From CALJXB01 sp965225935 (lineage in GTDB: Bacteria > Pseudomonadota > Alphaproteobacteria > Kiloniellales > JAKSDN01), in the NCBI GenBank assembly GCA_965225935.1, contig CBDDCC010000023.1, positions 992,001 to 1,056,000 of the forward strand: a stretch of 64,000 bases of DNA. Direction: 5' to 3'. Of this stretch, positions 1 through 8,255 are shown piece by piece. The translations under genes were made by a program, and so were the position numbers. The notes under the pieces were generated by a model. The model saw nothing but the letters and a program-made list of their open reading frames with translations. It had not been told where the DNA came from and did not search any database. The first letter of the stretch is position 1. Each line of letters opens with the position of its first letter.

Positions 1-1
1 G

Positions 2-1243
2 CAGGAGACCCAGCCGGGCTTCTACAAGGTCAGCGAGGTCGCCTTGCCCGATAGCGTCACGGTGCGCGATGCCGAGGGCAACACGGGAGTCCTCGTGACC
101 TACGAGGTGGAGCGCCTGGAAGGCCTCTGGGTCAGCGCCCTGGCGAACTTCCTGGAGCTCGACATGCTGGTGACCGACCTGCGCGCGGGCTCGCCCGACG
201 GGGAGTTCCGGGGATCGCTCGCCCGCCTCGGCGCCGTCAGCCGGTCGGATCAGGACGCCCAGGGCCTGCTCAGCCAGGACGGCCACATGCGCGCCACCGA
301 CCTCCGGATCGAGGTGCCGGGCGAGGGCGGCTTGGCCGTGCGGGAGTTCGGCGGCGAGATCAACGTGGAAGCCTTCGATCTCGACGCCTACGCCCAGCTC
401 AGCGCGGAGATGGAGGCCCTGGCGGCGCGCGGGCCCGAGCCTTCCGAGGCCGACATGGCCGCCCTCATACAGCGTATGGCGGGCCTGAACCTGCTGCCCC
501 GGGCCTTCGGCGAGCGCTTCTCGGTCTCCGGCCTGTCGGTGACCGACGCCGACGGGCGTTCCCTCTTCAAGGTCGATTCGGCCGAGATGGACTTCGCCGG
601 CGGCGGCTTCGACCAGCCTCTGGCCCACCTGCGCTTCGGCCTCAAGCACGAGGACCTGGACACCAACGGCAGCCTCGGCGCCGAGGCCGGACCCTGGAAG
701 GAGCTGCTGCCGCGCGACGCCGGCCTGGTCATGTCCCTAGAGCGCCTGCCGGCCGACCGGCTCTGGCAGTCGGTCCTCAAGATGGCCGCCTTCGCCTTCA
801 TGCAGGCGGCCCAGGAGCAGCAGGCGCCCGGCCAGATGGACCAGATGCTGATGTTCATGTTCATGGGCGAGGCGCTGCCCGCCCTGACCGAGGCGGGCAC
901 CCAGCTGCGGCTGCCCCACTTCCTGGTGGAGTCCGAGGCTGCGACCCTCAGGGCGGAGGGCGCCTTCGACGTCGATCCGGCGGCGCCCCAGGGCCTCACC
1001 GGCAGCCTTGAGATGGTGCTGACCGGCCTCGACCGGGTCATCGAGCTGCTACAGGCGGAGATCGATGGCGGCAACCAGGACGCCCTTGGCCCCATGGGCA
1101 TGGCCAACTGGCTGAAGGTCATGGCGCGGCGCGAGACCGGCAGCGACGGTGTGCCGGTCGATCTCTACAGCCTGCAGGTCACCGCCGACGGGCAGACCCT
1201 GTTGAACGGCCAGCCCCTCGGCCTGCCGGCTTTACCTCAGTAG
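2..1243 (+). CDS. Hypothetical protein, 5' end outside the window
   Basis: The frame is open from the first bases to a TAG, so this is the C-terminal 413 residues of a longer protein; the internal TTG at 44 is probably not the start. I recognise no catalytic motif. The sequence alternates acidic, beta-prone stretches with helical ones and has a Met-rich segment (around QMDQMLMFMFMGEALP) followed by 'LPHFLVESEAATLRAEGAFDVDP', the pattern of repeated beta-rich AsmA/DUF945-like periplasmic proteins. That resemblance is only a suggestion. It converges with the small minus-strand gene next to it, 14 bases away. Confidence 0.6.
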   Translation, partial: QETQPGFYKVSEVALPDSVTVRDAEGNTGVLVTYEVERLEGLWVSALANFLELDMLVTDLRAGSPDGEFRGSLARLGAVSRSDQDAQGLLSQDGHMRATDLRIEVPGEGGLAVREFGGEINVEAFDLDAYAQLSAEMEALAARGPEPSEADMAALIQRMAGLNLLPRAFGERFSVSGLSVTDADGRSLFKVDSAEMDFAGGGFDQPLAHLRFGLKHEDLDTNGSLGAEAGPWKELLPRDAGLVMSLERLPADRLWQSVLKMAAFAFMQAAQEQQAPGQMDQMLMFMFMGEALPALTEAGTQLRLPHFLVESEAATLRAEGAFDVDPAAPQGLTGSLEMVLTGLDRVIELLQAEIDGGNQDALGPMGMANWLKVMARRETGSDGVPVDLYSLQVTADGQTLLNGQPLGLPALPQ

Positions 1244-1257
1244 CGAGCGGGATAGAC

Positions 1258-1464
1258 TCACGACAGCGCGATCTCGCCGTCGATGTCGTGGGTGAGGTCG
1301 AGGCCGTCGACGCTGAGCGTCACTCGGGCCCTCAGGGTCTCGCTGCCCTGAAGCTTGCCGCTCGCGAGAGCCTCCTTGACCGCGTTCTCGATCTCCCGCT
1401 GCGAGGTCACGCCGACCTTCTTGAGAAACTTCCGGATCTCCATGTTGAAGCGGTCTTCGTCCAT
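1258..1464 (-). CDS. DUF6494 family protein
   Basis: A 68-residue protein opening MDEDRFNMEIRKFLKKVGVTS, then a helix 'REIENAVKEALASGKL' and a beta-like tail 'RARVTLSVDGLDLTHDIDGEIALS'. This matches the short DUF6494 family found in alphaproteobacteria, whose function is unknown. A Shine-Dalgarno-like GAGGGAG lies just before the ATG. It faces the preceding gene and is divergent from the dehydrogenase gene that follows. The size is the full family length. An overlapping minus-strand reading frame over the same bases is not preferred because its residues are Arg/Gly-rich and unlike any family. Confidence 0.8.
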   Translation of the reverse strand: MDEDRFNMEIRKFLKKVGVTSQREIENAVKEALASGKLQGSETLRARVTLSVDGLDLTHDIDGEIALS

Positions 1465-1557
1465 CTGCGTCTCCCTCTCGACTCATGACCTGCCGGCCGC
1501 TGGGGCGCCGAGCATAGCCGGGCCGTGCGGCCCAGGCCAGCCGGCCCGGGGGCGGGC

Positions 1558-2889
1558 GTGAACCTGCATCGCCTGGCCCGGCAGCGGGCCGCCGAGGGCC
1601 GGCCGGTCGGCGTCGGCCTGATCGGCGCCGGCAAGTTCGGCGCCATGTTCCTCGCCCAGGCCCGGCAGGTGGAGGGGCTGGAAGTGAGGGCGGTCGGCGA
1701 CCTCCGCGTGGCGGCGGCGCGCGAGACCCTGCGGCGCACCGGCTGGCCCGAAGAAGCGCTGGAGGATCTTGTCCTCACCGAGGACGCCGAGGCGGTGATC
1801 AGTGCCGACAAAGTGGAGGTGGTGATCGAGGCGACCGGCGACCCGGCGGCCGGTATCCGCCACGCGCGCCTCTGCCGCGAGGCCGGCAAGCACCTGGTCA
1901 TGGTCAACGTGGAGGCCGACGCCCTCGCGGGCCCGCTGCTCGCCCGGGAGGCGGCCGCAGCCGGGCTGGTCTATTCGCTGGCCTATGGGGACCAGCCGGC
2001 GCTGATCTGCGAGCTGGTGGACTGGGCGCGGGCCAGCGGCCTCCAGGTGGTCGCAGCCGGCAAGGGCACCAAGTACCTGCCCGCCTTCCACGCCTCGACG
2101 CCCGAGACCGTCTGGGGCCACTACGGCCTCAGTCCGGAAGAGGCGGCGGCGGGCGGCATGAACCCGCGCATGTTCAACTCCTTCCTGGACGGCACCAAGT
2201 CGGCCATCGAGATGGCCGCGGTGGCGAACGCGACGGGCCTGACGCCGGCGCCCGACGGCCTCGCCTTCCCGCCCTGCGGAGCCGACGAGCTGGCGACGCT
2301 GCTGCGGCCGCGCTCGGACGGCGGCGTCCTGCACCACGCCGGCCAGGTGGAGGTGGTCTCCTCCTTGGCGCGCGACGGCGGGCCGGTGCCGCGCGATTTG
2401 CGCTGGGGCGTCTACGTGGTCTTCAAGGCGCCCGGCGACTACACGGCCCGCTGCTTCTACGAGTATGGCCTGAGCGGCGATCCCGAGTCCGGCTACGCTG
2501 CCATGTACAAACCCTATCACCTGATCGGCCTGGAGCTCTCGGTCTCGGTGCTGAGCGTCGCCCTGCGCGGCGAGCCGACCGGCGCGCCCCTGGGCTTCCG
2601 GGGCGACGTGGCGGCGGTTGCCAAGCGCGACCTGGCGGCCGGCGAGCGGCTGGATGGCGAGGGCGGCTTCACGGTCTGGGGCCGCCTCATGCCGGCCGCC
2701 GAGAGCCTGGCCGTCGGCGCCCTGCCCATGGGCCTGGCCCACGGCCTCGCCCTCGAGCGCCCCGTCGCGGCCGGAGAGGTCCTGCGCTGGGACGACGTGC
2801 GGATCGATCCCGCCGACGCGGCCTATCGGGCGCGGCGCGAGATGGAGGCGGCCTTCGCGGCGCCTTGCCAGGCGGGCGCACCCGCGTAA
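1558..2889 (+). CDS. SAF-domain NAD(P)-dependent dehydrogenase, homoserine-dehydrogenase-like
   Basis: About 443 residues from the GTG at 1558 (reading VNLHRLARQRAAEGRPVGVG); a GTG at 1525 would add 11 low-complexity residues. The N-terminal Rossmann fold shows GLIGAGKFGAMF, followed by 'VEVVIEATGDPAAGIRHARLCREAGKHLVMVNVEAD', typical of homoserine-dehydrogenase-like and Gfo/Idh/MocA-like NAD(P) domains. The last ~100 residues (RGDVAAVAKRDLAAGERLDGEGG... VAAGEVLRWDDV) form a SAF domain. Proteins of this build oxidise or isomerise sugar acids or related hydroxyacids; the substrate cannot be told. The SDR gene starts 40 bases downstream on the same strand, so the two may act on successive intermediates. 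Confidence 0.75.
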   Translation: MNLHRLARQRAAEGRPVGVGLIGAGKFGAMFLAQARQVEGLEVRAVGDLRVAAARETLRRTGWPEEALEDLVLTEDAEAVISADKVEVVIEATGDPAAGIRHARLCREAGKHLVMVNVEADALAGPLLAREAAAAGLVYSLAYGDQPALICELVDWARASGLQVVAAGKGTKYLPAFHASTPETVWGHYGLSPEEAAAGGMNPRMFNSFLDGTKSAIEMAAVANATGLTPAPDGLAFPPCGADELATLLRPRSDGGVLHHAGQVEVVSSLARDGGPVPRDLRWGVYVVFKAPGDYTARCFYEYGLSGDPESGYAAMYKPYHLIGLELSVSVLSVALRGEPTGAPLGFRGDVAAVAKRDLAAGERLDGEGGFTVWGRLMPAAESLAVGALPMGLAHGLALERPVAAGEVLRWDDVRIDPADAAYRARREMEAAFAAPCQAGAPA

Positions 2890-2929
2890 TCTGGGCTTGC
2901 AAGCAATCAAGACAAGCGGGCCAGCGCGT

Positions 2930-3676
2930 ATGGACCAGGTCGTGATCGTGACCGGCGCCAGCCGGGGCATCGGGGCCGCCACCGCGCGCCTGGCGGTGGC
3001 CCGGGGCTACGCCGTCGCCGTCAACTACAGCCGCGACCGGGCGGGCGCCGAGGCTGTGGCGGCGGAGATCGAGGCCGCTGGCGGCCGGGCCGCGGTCCTG
3101 TTGGCAGACGTGGCCGACGAGACCCAGGCCGCGCGCCTCTTCGAAGAGGCCGAAGCGGCGCTCGGGCCCGTCACCGCCCTGGTCAACAACGCCGGCTTCT
3201 CGGGCCCCGTGGGCCGCCTGGACGAGGCCGACGCCGAGACCATCCGCCGGGTGGTCGAGGTCAACTACCTGGGCACTGTGTGGTGCTGCCGGGAGGCGGT
3301 CCGGCGCCTCACGACCAAGCACGGCGGCCCGGGCGGGGCCATCGTCAACCTCTCCTCCGGCGCGGCCAGCATCGGCAGCCCGGGGGCCTACGTCTGGTAC
3401 GCCGGGGCCAAGGGCGCGGTGGACAGCTTCACCCTCGGCCTGGCCAAGGAGGTGGCGCGCGAGGGCATCCGCGTCAACGCCGTCGCGCCGGGTTTCGTCA
3501 AGACGGGCATTCACGCCGACTCGGGCCTGCCGCGCCGGCTGGAGGAGGAGGCGCCGAAGGAGCCCATGGGCCGCGCCGCCGAGCCCGAGGAGATCGCCGA
3601 GGCGATCCTCTGGCTGCTCTCGCCGGCCGCCTCCTTCACCACCGGCGCGGTCCTGCGCGTGGCGGGCGGACGGTGA
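2930..3676 (+). CDS. SDR family oxidoreductase
   Basis: A 248-residue classical short-chain dehydrogenase. The cofactor motif TGASRGIG is at residues 8-15, NNAG follows, and the catalytic Ser (NLSSGAA), Tyr and Lys (YAGAK) are all present; the C-terminal 'TTGAVLRVAGGR' is the usual ending. Start chosen at the ATG at 2930, because the frame's 104-residue upstream extension is a shadow of the preceding gene. An Arg in the loop after the second strand (NYSRDRAG) suggests NADP(H). It likely shares a transcript with the SAF dehydrogenase. The 3-oxoacyl reductase and glucose dehydrogenase subfamilies are both possible; the substrate is unknown. Confidence 0.85.
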   Translation: MDQVVIVTGASRGIGAATARLAVARGYAVAVNYSRDRAGAEAVAAEIEAAGGRAAVLLADVADETQAARLFEEAEAALGPVTALVNNAGFSGPVGRLDEADAETIRRVVEVNYLGTVWCCREAVRRLTTKHGGPGGAIVNLSSGAASIGSPGAYVWYAGAKGAVDSFTLGLAKEVAREGIRVNAVAPGFVKTGIHADSGLPRRLEEEAPKEPMGRAAEPEEIAEAILWLLSPAASFTTGAVLRVAGGR

Positions 3677-3731
3677 GGCGCGGCTTGCGGACGAGGGGTC
3701 GCGGACAGGGGCGAGCGCCTAGCGGCGTGCC

Positions 3732-4853
3732 ATGAGCGACGGCCCTCTCTTCGCCTACCGCGAGGCCTTGCACGCGGGCGAACTCCAGCCCGATCCCTGC
3801 CAGGAGCTGGCGGCGGAGAAGCTGCAGAGCGTCCACAACGCCCTCAGGCATTACGATCCCCACAGCGGTCGCAGCGGCTGGAAGTCGCGCCTCGGGCTCG
3901 CCCGGCGCCGGGTCGAGCCGCCCCAGGGCCTCTACCTCTACGGCGGCGTCGGCACCGGCAAATCCATGCTCATGGACCTCTTCTTCGAGGAGGCCCCGGT
4001 CGAGGCGAAGCGGCGGGTCCACTTCCACGCCTTCATGGCCGAGGTGCACGACCGCCTGCACGACTGGCGCCAGCGCACCAAGGGAACCCAGGCCGACCCC
4101 CTGCCGGATCTGGGCGAGGCGCTTGCCGAGGAAGCCTGGCTGCTCTGCTTCGACGAGTTCCACGTGGTCAACATCGCCGACGCCATGATCCTGCAGCGCC
4201 TCTTCGAGACCCTGTTCGAGCGCGGCGTGGTGGCGGTGGCCACCTCCAACTGGCCGCCCGACGAGCTCTATATCGGTGGCCTCCAGCGCGAGCGCTTCCT
4301 GCCCTTCATCTCGCTCCTGAAGGAACGCCTCGACCTGCTGGAGCTGGATTCGGGGCGGGACTACAGGCTGCGCAACCTGCTGGACGTCTCGGTCTACCAC
4401 GCGCCGCTCGGGCCCAAGGCGAGCGGCGCCCTCGACCGGCTGTTCGCCGAGCTCACCGGCGGCGCGACGCCGGAGCCCGACGAGCTGACGGTGAAGGGCC
4501 GGCGCCTGCCGGTGCCGCTGGCGGCCCGCGGGGTGGCGCGCTTCACCTTCGCCGACCTCTGCGAACAGCCGCTGGCGGCCAACGACTTCCTCGCCGTCGC
4601 CCGCCGTTTCCACACCGTCGTGCTGGAGGGCGTGCCCAGGCTGGACGCCAACCTGCGCAACGAGGCGCGCCGCTTCATGCTGCTGATCGACGCGCTCTAC
4701 GAGCACAAGGTGAAGCTGCTGATCGCCGCCGACGCCCCGCCCGAGGGGATCTATCCGGACGGCGACGGCAGCTTCGAGTTTCAGCGCACGGTCAGCCGCC
4801 TGCAGGAGATGCGCTCGCCCGACTACCTGGCTCAGGCCCATGTCTCCGGCTGA
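3732..4853 (+). CDS. zapE: Cell division protein ZapE (AFG1-like ATPase)
   Basis: A 373-residue AAA-type ATPase of the AFG1/ZapE family. Walker A GGVGTGKS is at residues 71-78, Walker B LLCFDEF at about 137-143, and the family block 'RRVHFHAFMAEVHDRLH' lies between. 'ATSNWPPDELYIGGLQRERFLPFI' is diagnostic. In E. coli ZapE is recruited to the Z-ring and lowers FtsZ polymer stability; mitochondrial AFG1 acts in protein quality control. It lies immediately upstream of mdh, an order seen in many alphaproteobacteria. Full length, no anomaly. Confidence 0.93.
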   Translation: MSDGPLFAYREALHAGELQPDPCQELAAEKLQSVHNALRHYDPHSGRSGWKSRLGLARRRVEPPQGLYLYGGVGTGKSMLMDLFFEEAPVEAKRRVHFHAFMAEVHDRLHDWRQRTKGTQADPLPDLGEALAEEAWLLCFDEFHVVNIADAMILQRLFETLFERGVVAVATSNWPPDELYIGGLQRERFLPFISLLKERLDLLELDSGRDYRLRNLLDVSVYHAPLGPKASGALDRLFAELTGGATPEPDELTVKGRRLPVPLAARGVARFTFADLCEQPLAANDFLAVARRFHTVVLEGVPRLDANLRNEARRFMLLIDALYEHKVKLLIAADAPPEGIYPDGDGSFEFQRTVSRLQEMRSPDYLAQAHVSG

Positions 4854-5042
4854 GCCGCGAGCGGAGGCAGGGCCGCGGCCGGGGCCTGCCGCGGGCGGAA
4901 GCGGCGGCCAATCGGGCCTCGCAATCTCGGGTCGCTCTGGTTAGTGTTGAGCCAACGGGGCCGACAGAGATTCGGGGCGGACTTGGTGCGGAAAAGAAGA
5001 AGCTTGCCAACCCTATCCAACGACCGATCGGGATAGCCCACC

Positions 5043-6008
5043 ATGGCTCGCAACAAGATCGCATTGATCGGTGCCGGCAACATCGGCGGCACCCTGGCGC
5101 TACTCGCCGGCATGAAGGAACTGGGCGATGTCGTGCTGTTCGACATCGTCAAGGGTGTGCCCCAGGGCAAGGCCCTCGACCTCGCCCAGACCGGCCCGAT
5201 AGAGGGCTTCGACGCGAAGCTGGCCGGCACCGGCAGCTACGCCGCCATCCGGGGCGCCGATGTGGTCATCGTCACGGCCGGTATCCCGCGCAAGCCGGGC
5301 ATGAGCCGCGACGACCTGCTGGAGATCAACAGTAACGTCATGAATCAGGTCGGCGCCGGCATCAAGCGCTACGCGCCCAAGGCCTTCGTCATCTGCATCA
5401 CCAACCCGCTAGACGCCATGGTCTGGGTGCTGCAGCAGGCGAGCGGCCTGCCCACCAGCAAGGTCGTGGGCATGGCCGGCGTGCTCGATTCCGCCCGCTT
5501 CCGCCACTTCATCGCCGAGGAGATCGGCGTCTCGGTCGAGGACGTCAGCGCCTTCGTGCTCGGCGGCCACGGCGACACCATGGTGCCCATGCCGCGCTAC
5601 TCCACCATCGCCGGCGTGCCGTTGCCGGACATGGTCAAGCTGGGCTGGCTGAAGGAGTTCCGCCTGAAGGAGATCATCCAGCGCACCCGCGACGGCGGTG
5701 CCGAGATCGTTGGCCTGCTGGGCACCGGCTCGGCCTTCTACGCGCCGGCCGCCTCCGCCATCGCCATGGCGGACTCCTATCTCAAGGACAAGAAGCGCGT
5801 GCTGCCCTGCGCCGCCTTTCTGAACGGCCAGTACGGCGTCAAGGGCCTCTACGTCGGGGTCCCGGCGGTGATTGGGGCGGGCGGCGTCGAGCGGGTGCTC
5901 GAGCTGAAGCTCAACGCGAGCGAGCGGAAGATGTTCGACAAGTCGGTGAACGCCGTGCGCGGCCTGGTCGCCGCCTGCAAGCGGCTGAAAAAGAAGGCTG
6001 GCAAGTAG
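5043..6008 (+). CDS. mdh: Malate dehydrogenase (NAD, LDH-like type)
   Basis: A 321-residue enzyme that interconverts malate and oxaloacetate in the TCA cycle. The NAD motif GAGNIGG is at residues 10-16, the mobile loop 'PRKPGMSRDDLL' carries the Arg that selects malate, 'TNPLDAM' precedes the catalytic Asp/His region, and 'GGHGDTM' holds the active-site His. It belongs to the lactate-dehydrogenase-like MDH group usual in alphaproteobacteria. It heads the mdh-sucCD-sucAB-lpd gene block, with 104 bases before sucC. The 189 bases upstream must hold the promoter, but I see no strong -35/-10 pair there. Confidence 0.96.
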   Translation: MARNKIALIGAGNIGGTLALLAGMKELGDVVLFDIVKGVPQGKALDLAQTGPIEGFDAKLAGTGSYAAIRGADVVIVTAGIPRKPGMSRDDLLEINSNVMNQVGAGIKRYAPKAFVICITNPLDAMVWVLQQASGLPTSKVVGMAGVLDSARFRHFIAEEIGVSVEDVSAFVLGGHGDTMVPMPRYSTIAGVPLPDMVKLGWLKEFRLKEIIQRTRDGGAEIVGLLGTGSAFYAPAASAIAMADSYLKDKKRVLPCAAFLNGQYGVKGLYVGVPAVIGAGGVERVLELKLNASERKMFDKSVNAVRGLVAACKRLKKKAGK

Positions 6009-6112
6009 TTCGAATCGCCAAACATAGAATCACGTGCGGCCCTTCCAGGGGATCGCGATCCGATCGCGCGTCGAACGGAGCGATGCAGGACAGCAAGGGG
6101 TAGCGGAGCGAC

Positions 6113-7309
6113 ATGAATATCCATGAATACCAGGCCAAGAGCCTGCTCGCGAAGTTCGGCGTGGCGGTGCCCCGCGGAACCGTCGCCTTCACCCCGGCGG
6201 AGGCGGAGGATGCGGCGCGCGACCTGGGCGGCCCGGTCTGGGTGGTCAAGTCGCAGATCCACGCTGGCGGCCGTGGCGCCGGGCGCTTCCAGGACGATCC
6301 CGAGGGGCCCGGCGGCGTGCGGCTCTGCAAGTCCGTCGAGGAGGTCGGGGAGAACGCCCGCAAGATGCTGGGCCACGTCCTGGTCACCAAGCAGACGGGC
6401 CCGGCGGGCAAGGAGGTCAAGCGCCTCTACATCGAGGAGGGCTGCGACATCGCCCGCGAGCTCTATCTCGGCATGCTGGTCGACCGCGGCAGCAGCCGCG
6501 TCACCCTCATGGCCTCCTCCGAGGGCGGCATGGAGATCGAGGAGGTGGCGGCGCGCCACCCGGAGAAGATCATCAAGGTAGCGATCGACCCGGCGCTGGG
6601 CTTCATGCCCTACCACGGCCGCAAGATCGCCTTCGGCCTCGGCCTCGAAGGAAAGGAGGTGGGCGCGGCCGTCAAGTTCCTGGCGGGCATGTACCAGGCC
6701 TTGAACGCCCTCGACGCCTCTATCGTGGAGATCAATCCACTGGTCATCACAGGCGGCGGCCAGGTCATCGCCCTCGACGCCAAGATGAACTTCGACGACA
6801 ACGCCCTCTTCCGCCACAAGGACGTGGCCGAGCTGCGCGACGAGGACGAGGAGGACCCCCAGGAGCTGGAGGCCGCGCGCCACGAGCTCAACTACATCAA
6901 GCTGGACGGCTCCATCGGCTGCATGGTGAACGGGGCGGGGCTCGCCATGTCCACCATGGACATCATCAAGCTCTACGGCGGCGAGCCGGCCAACTTTCTC
7001 GACGTCGGCGGCGGCGCCACCAAGGAGCGGGTCACTGCCGCCTTCAAGATCATCCTGGCCGACCCCAACGTTGAGGGCATCCTGGTCAACATCTTCGGCG
7101 GCATCATGCGCTGCGACGTGATCGCCGAGGGCGTGGTGGCGGCGGCCAAGGAGGTCAGCCTGAAGGTGCCCCTCGTGGTCCGCCTGGAGGGCACCAACGT
7201 GGAGCTGGGCAAGAAGATCCTGGCCGAGTCGGGCCTGACCATCCAGTCGGCCGACGACCTGGCGGACGCCGCCGAGAAGGTGGTCAAGGCGGTGAAGGAG
7301 GCGGCGTGA
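6113..7309 (+). CDS. sucC: Succinyl-CoA ligase (ADP-forming), beta subunit
   Basis: A 398-residue subunit that, with SucD, makes ATP or GTP from succinyl-CoA. It begins MNIHEYQAKSLLAKFG, has an ATP-grasp fold with 'VVKSQIHAGGRGAG', the metal-site region 'IVEINPLVITG', and the C-terminal ligase domain 'NFLDVGGGATKERVTAAFKII' and 'NIFGGIMRCDVIAEG'. A GGAG element lies six bases before the ATG. Its stop TGA overlaps the sucD start (TGATG), which indicates translational coupling. Confidence 0.97.
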   Translation: MNIHEYQAKSLLAKFGVAVPRGTVAFTPAEAEDAARDLGGPVWVVKSQIHAGGRGAGRFQDDPEGPGGVRLCKSVEEVGENARKMLGHVLVTKQTGPAGKEVKRLYIEEGCDIARELYLGMLVDRGSSRVTLMASSEGGMEIEEVAARHPEKIIKVAIDPALGFMPYHGRKIAFGLGLEGKEVGAAVKFLAGMYQALNALDASIVEINPLVITGGGQVIALDAKMNFDDNALFRHKDVAELRDEDEEDPQELEAARHELNYIKLDGSIGCMVNGAGLAMSTMDIIKLYGGEPANFLDVGGGATKERVTAAFKIILADPNVEGILVNIFGGIMRCDVIAEGVVAAAKEVSLKVPLVVRLEGTNVELGKKILAESGLTIQSADDLADAAEKVVKAVKEAA

Positions 7310-8184
7310 TGTCGGTGCTGGTCAACAAGGACACCAAGGTCATCTGCCAGGGCTTCACCGGCTCGCAAGGCACTTTCCACTCCGAGCAGGCGATCGCCTA
7401 CGGCACCCGCATGGTTGGCGGGGTGACCCCGGGCAAGGGCGGCACCACCCACCTCGACCTGCCGGTCTTCGACACGGTGGCCGAGGCGGTCACCGAGACC
7501 GGCGCCACGGCGAGCGCCATCTACGTGCCGCCGCCGTTCGCCGCCGACGCCATCGTCGAGGCGGTCGACGCGGGCGTCGAGCTGGCGGTCTGCATCACCG
7601 AGGGCATTCCCGTTCTCGACATGGTGAAGGTGAAGCGGGCACTGCAGGACTCGAAAACCCGCCTGGTCGGCCCCAACTGTCCCGGTGTGATCACTCCCGA
7701 GGAGTGCAAGATCGGCATCATGCCCGGCCACATCCACCGTCGCGGCAAGATCGGCATCGTCTCGCGCTCCGGCACGCTCACCTACGAGGCGGTGGCCCAG
7801 ACCACGGCGACGGGCCTCGGCCAGTCCACCTGCATCGGGATCGGCGGCGACCCGGTCAACGGCACCAACTTCATCGACTGCCTGGAGCTGTTCCTGGCCG
7901 ACCCCGAGACCGAAGGCATCATCATGATCGGCGAGATCGGCGGCACGGCCGAGGAAGAGGCCGCGGCTTTCTACAAGGACTCCAAGTCGGCCAAGCCCAT
8001 GGCCAGCTTCATCGCCGGAGTCACCGCCCCGCCGGGCCGGCGCATGGGCCACGCCGGGGCCATCATCTCCGGCGGCAAGGGCACGGCGGCCGACAAGATC
8101 GAGGCTTTGAAGTCGGCCGGCGTGGTGGTCGCGGATTCCCCGGCCGGCATCGGCCAGGCCATGGTGAAGGCGATGGGGGGCTGA
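7309..8184 (+). CDS. sucD: Succinyl-CoA ligase, alpha subunit
   Basis: A 291-residue subunit carrying the CoA-binding Rossmann domain ('CQGFTGSQGTFHSEQAI') and the phosphorylated His in 'RRMGHAGAII'. 'GPNCPGVI' and 'GIGGDPVNGTNFID' are family hallmarks. The ATG at 7309 shares its A with the last base of the sucC stop codon; the GTG one codon earlier is possible but less usual. The next gene, sucA, starts 71 bases downstream. Confidence 0.97.
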   Translation: MSVLVNKDTKVICQGFTGSQGTFHSEQAIAYGTRMVGGVTPGKGGTTHLDLPVFDTVAEAVTETGATASAIYVPPPFAADAIVEAVDAGVELAVCITEGIPVLDMVKVKRALQDSKTRLVGPNCPGVITPEECKIGIMPGHIHRRGKIGIVSRSGTLTYEAVAQTTATGLGQSTCIGIGGDPVNGTNFIDCLELFLADPETEGIIMIGEIGGTAEEEAAAFYKDSKSAKPMASFIAGVTAPPGRRMGHAGAIISGGKGTAADKIEALKSAGVVVADSPAGIGQAMVKAMGG

Positions 8185-8255
8185 ACGGCAACCAGCAAGG
8201 AGGAGCGGCGTCCGCAGCCCATCCAACCGGACCGACGGACGCGCTAGAGCAAGAC

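Noticed and set aside
7704..8255. Extension of the sucA frame 184 codons upstream
   Set aside because: It overlaps sucD in another frame and reads as His/Arg-rich shadow; the normal N-terminus starts at 8256.
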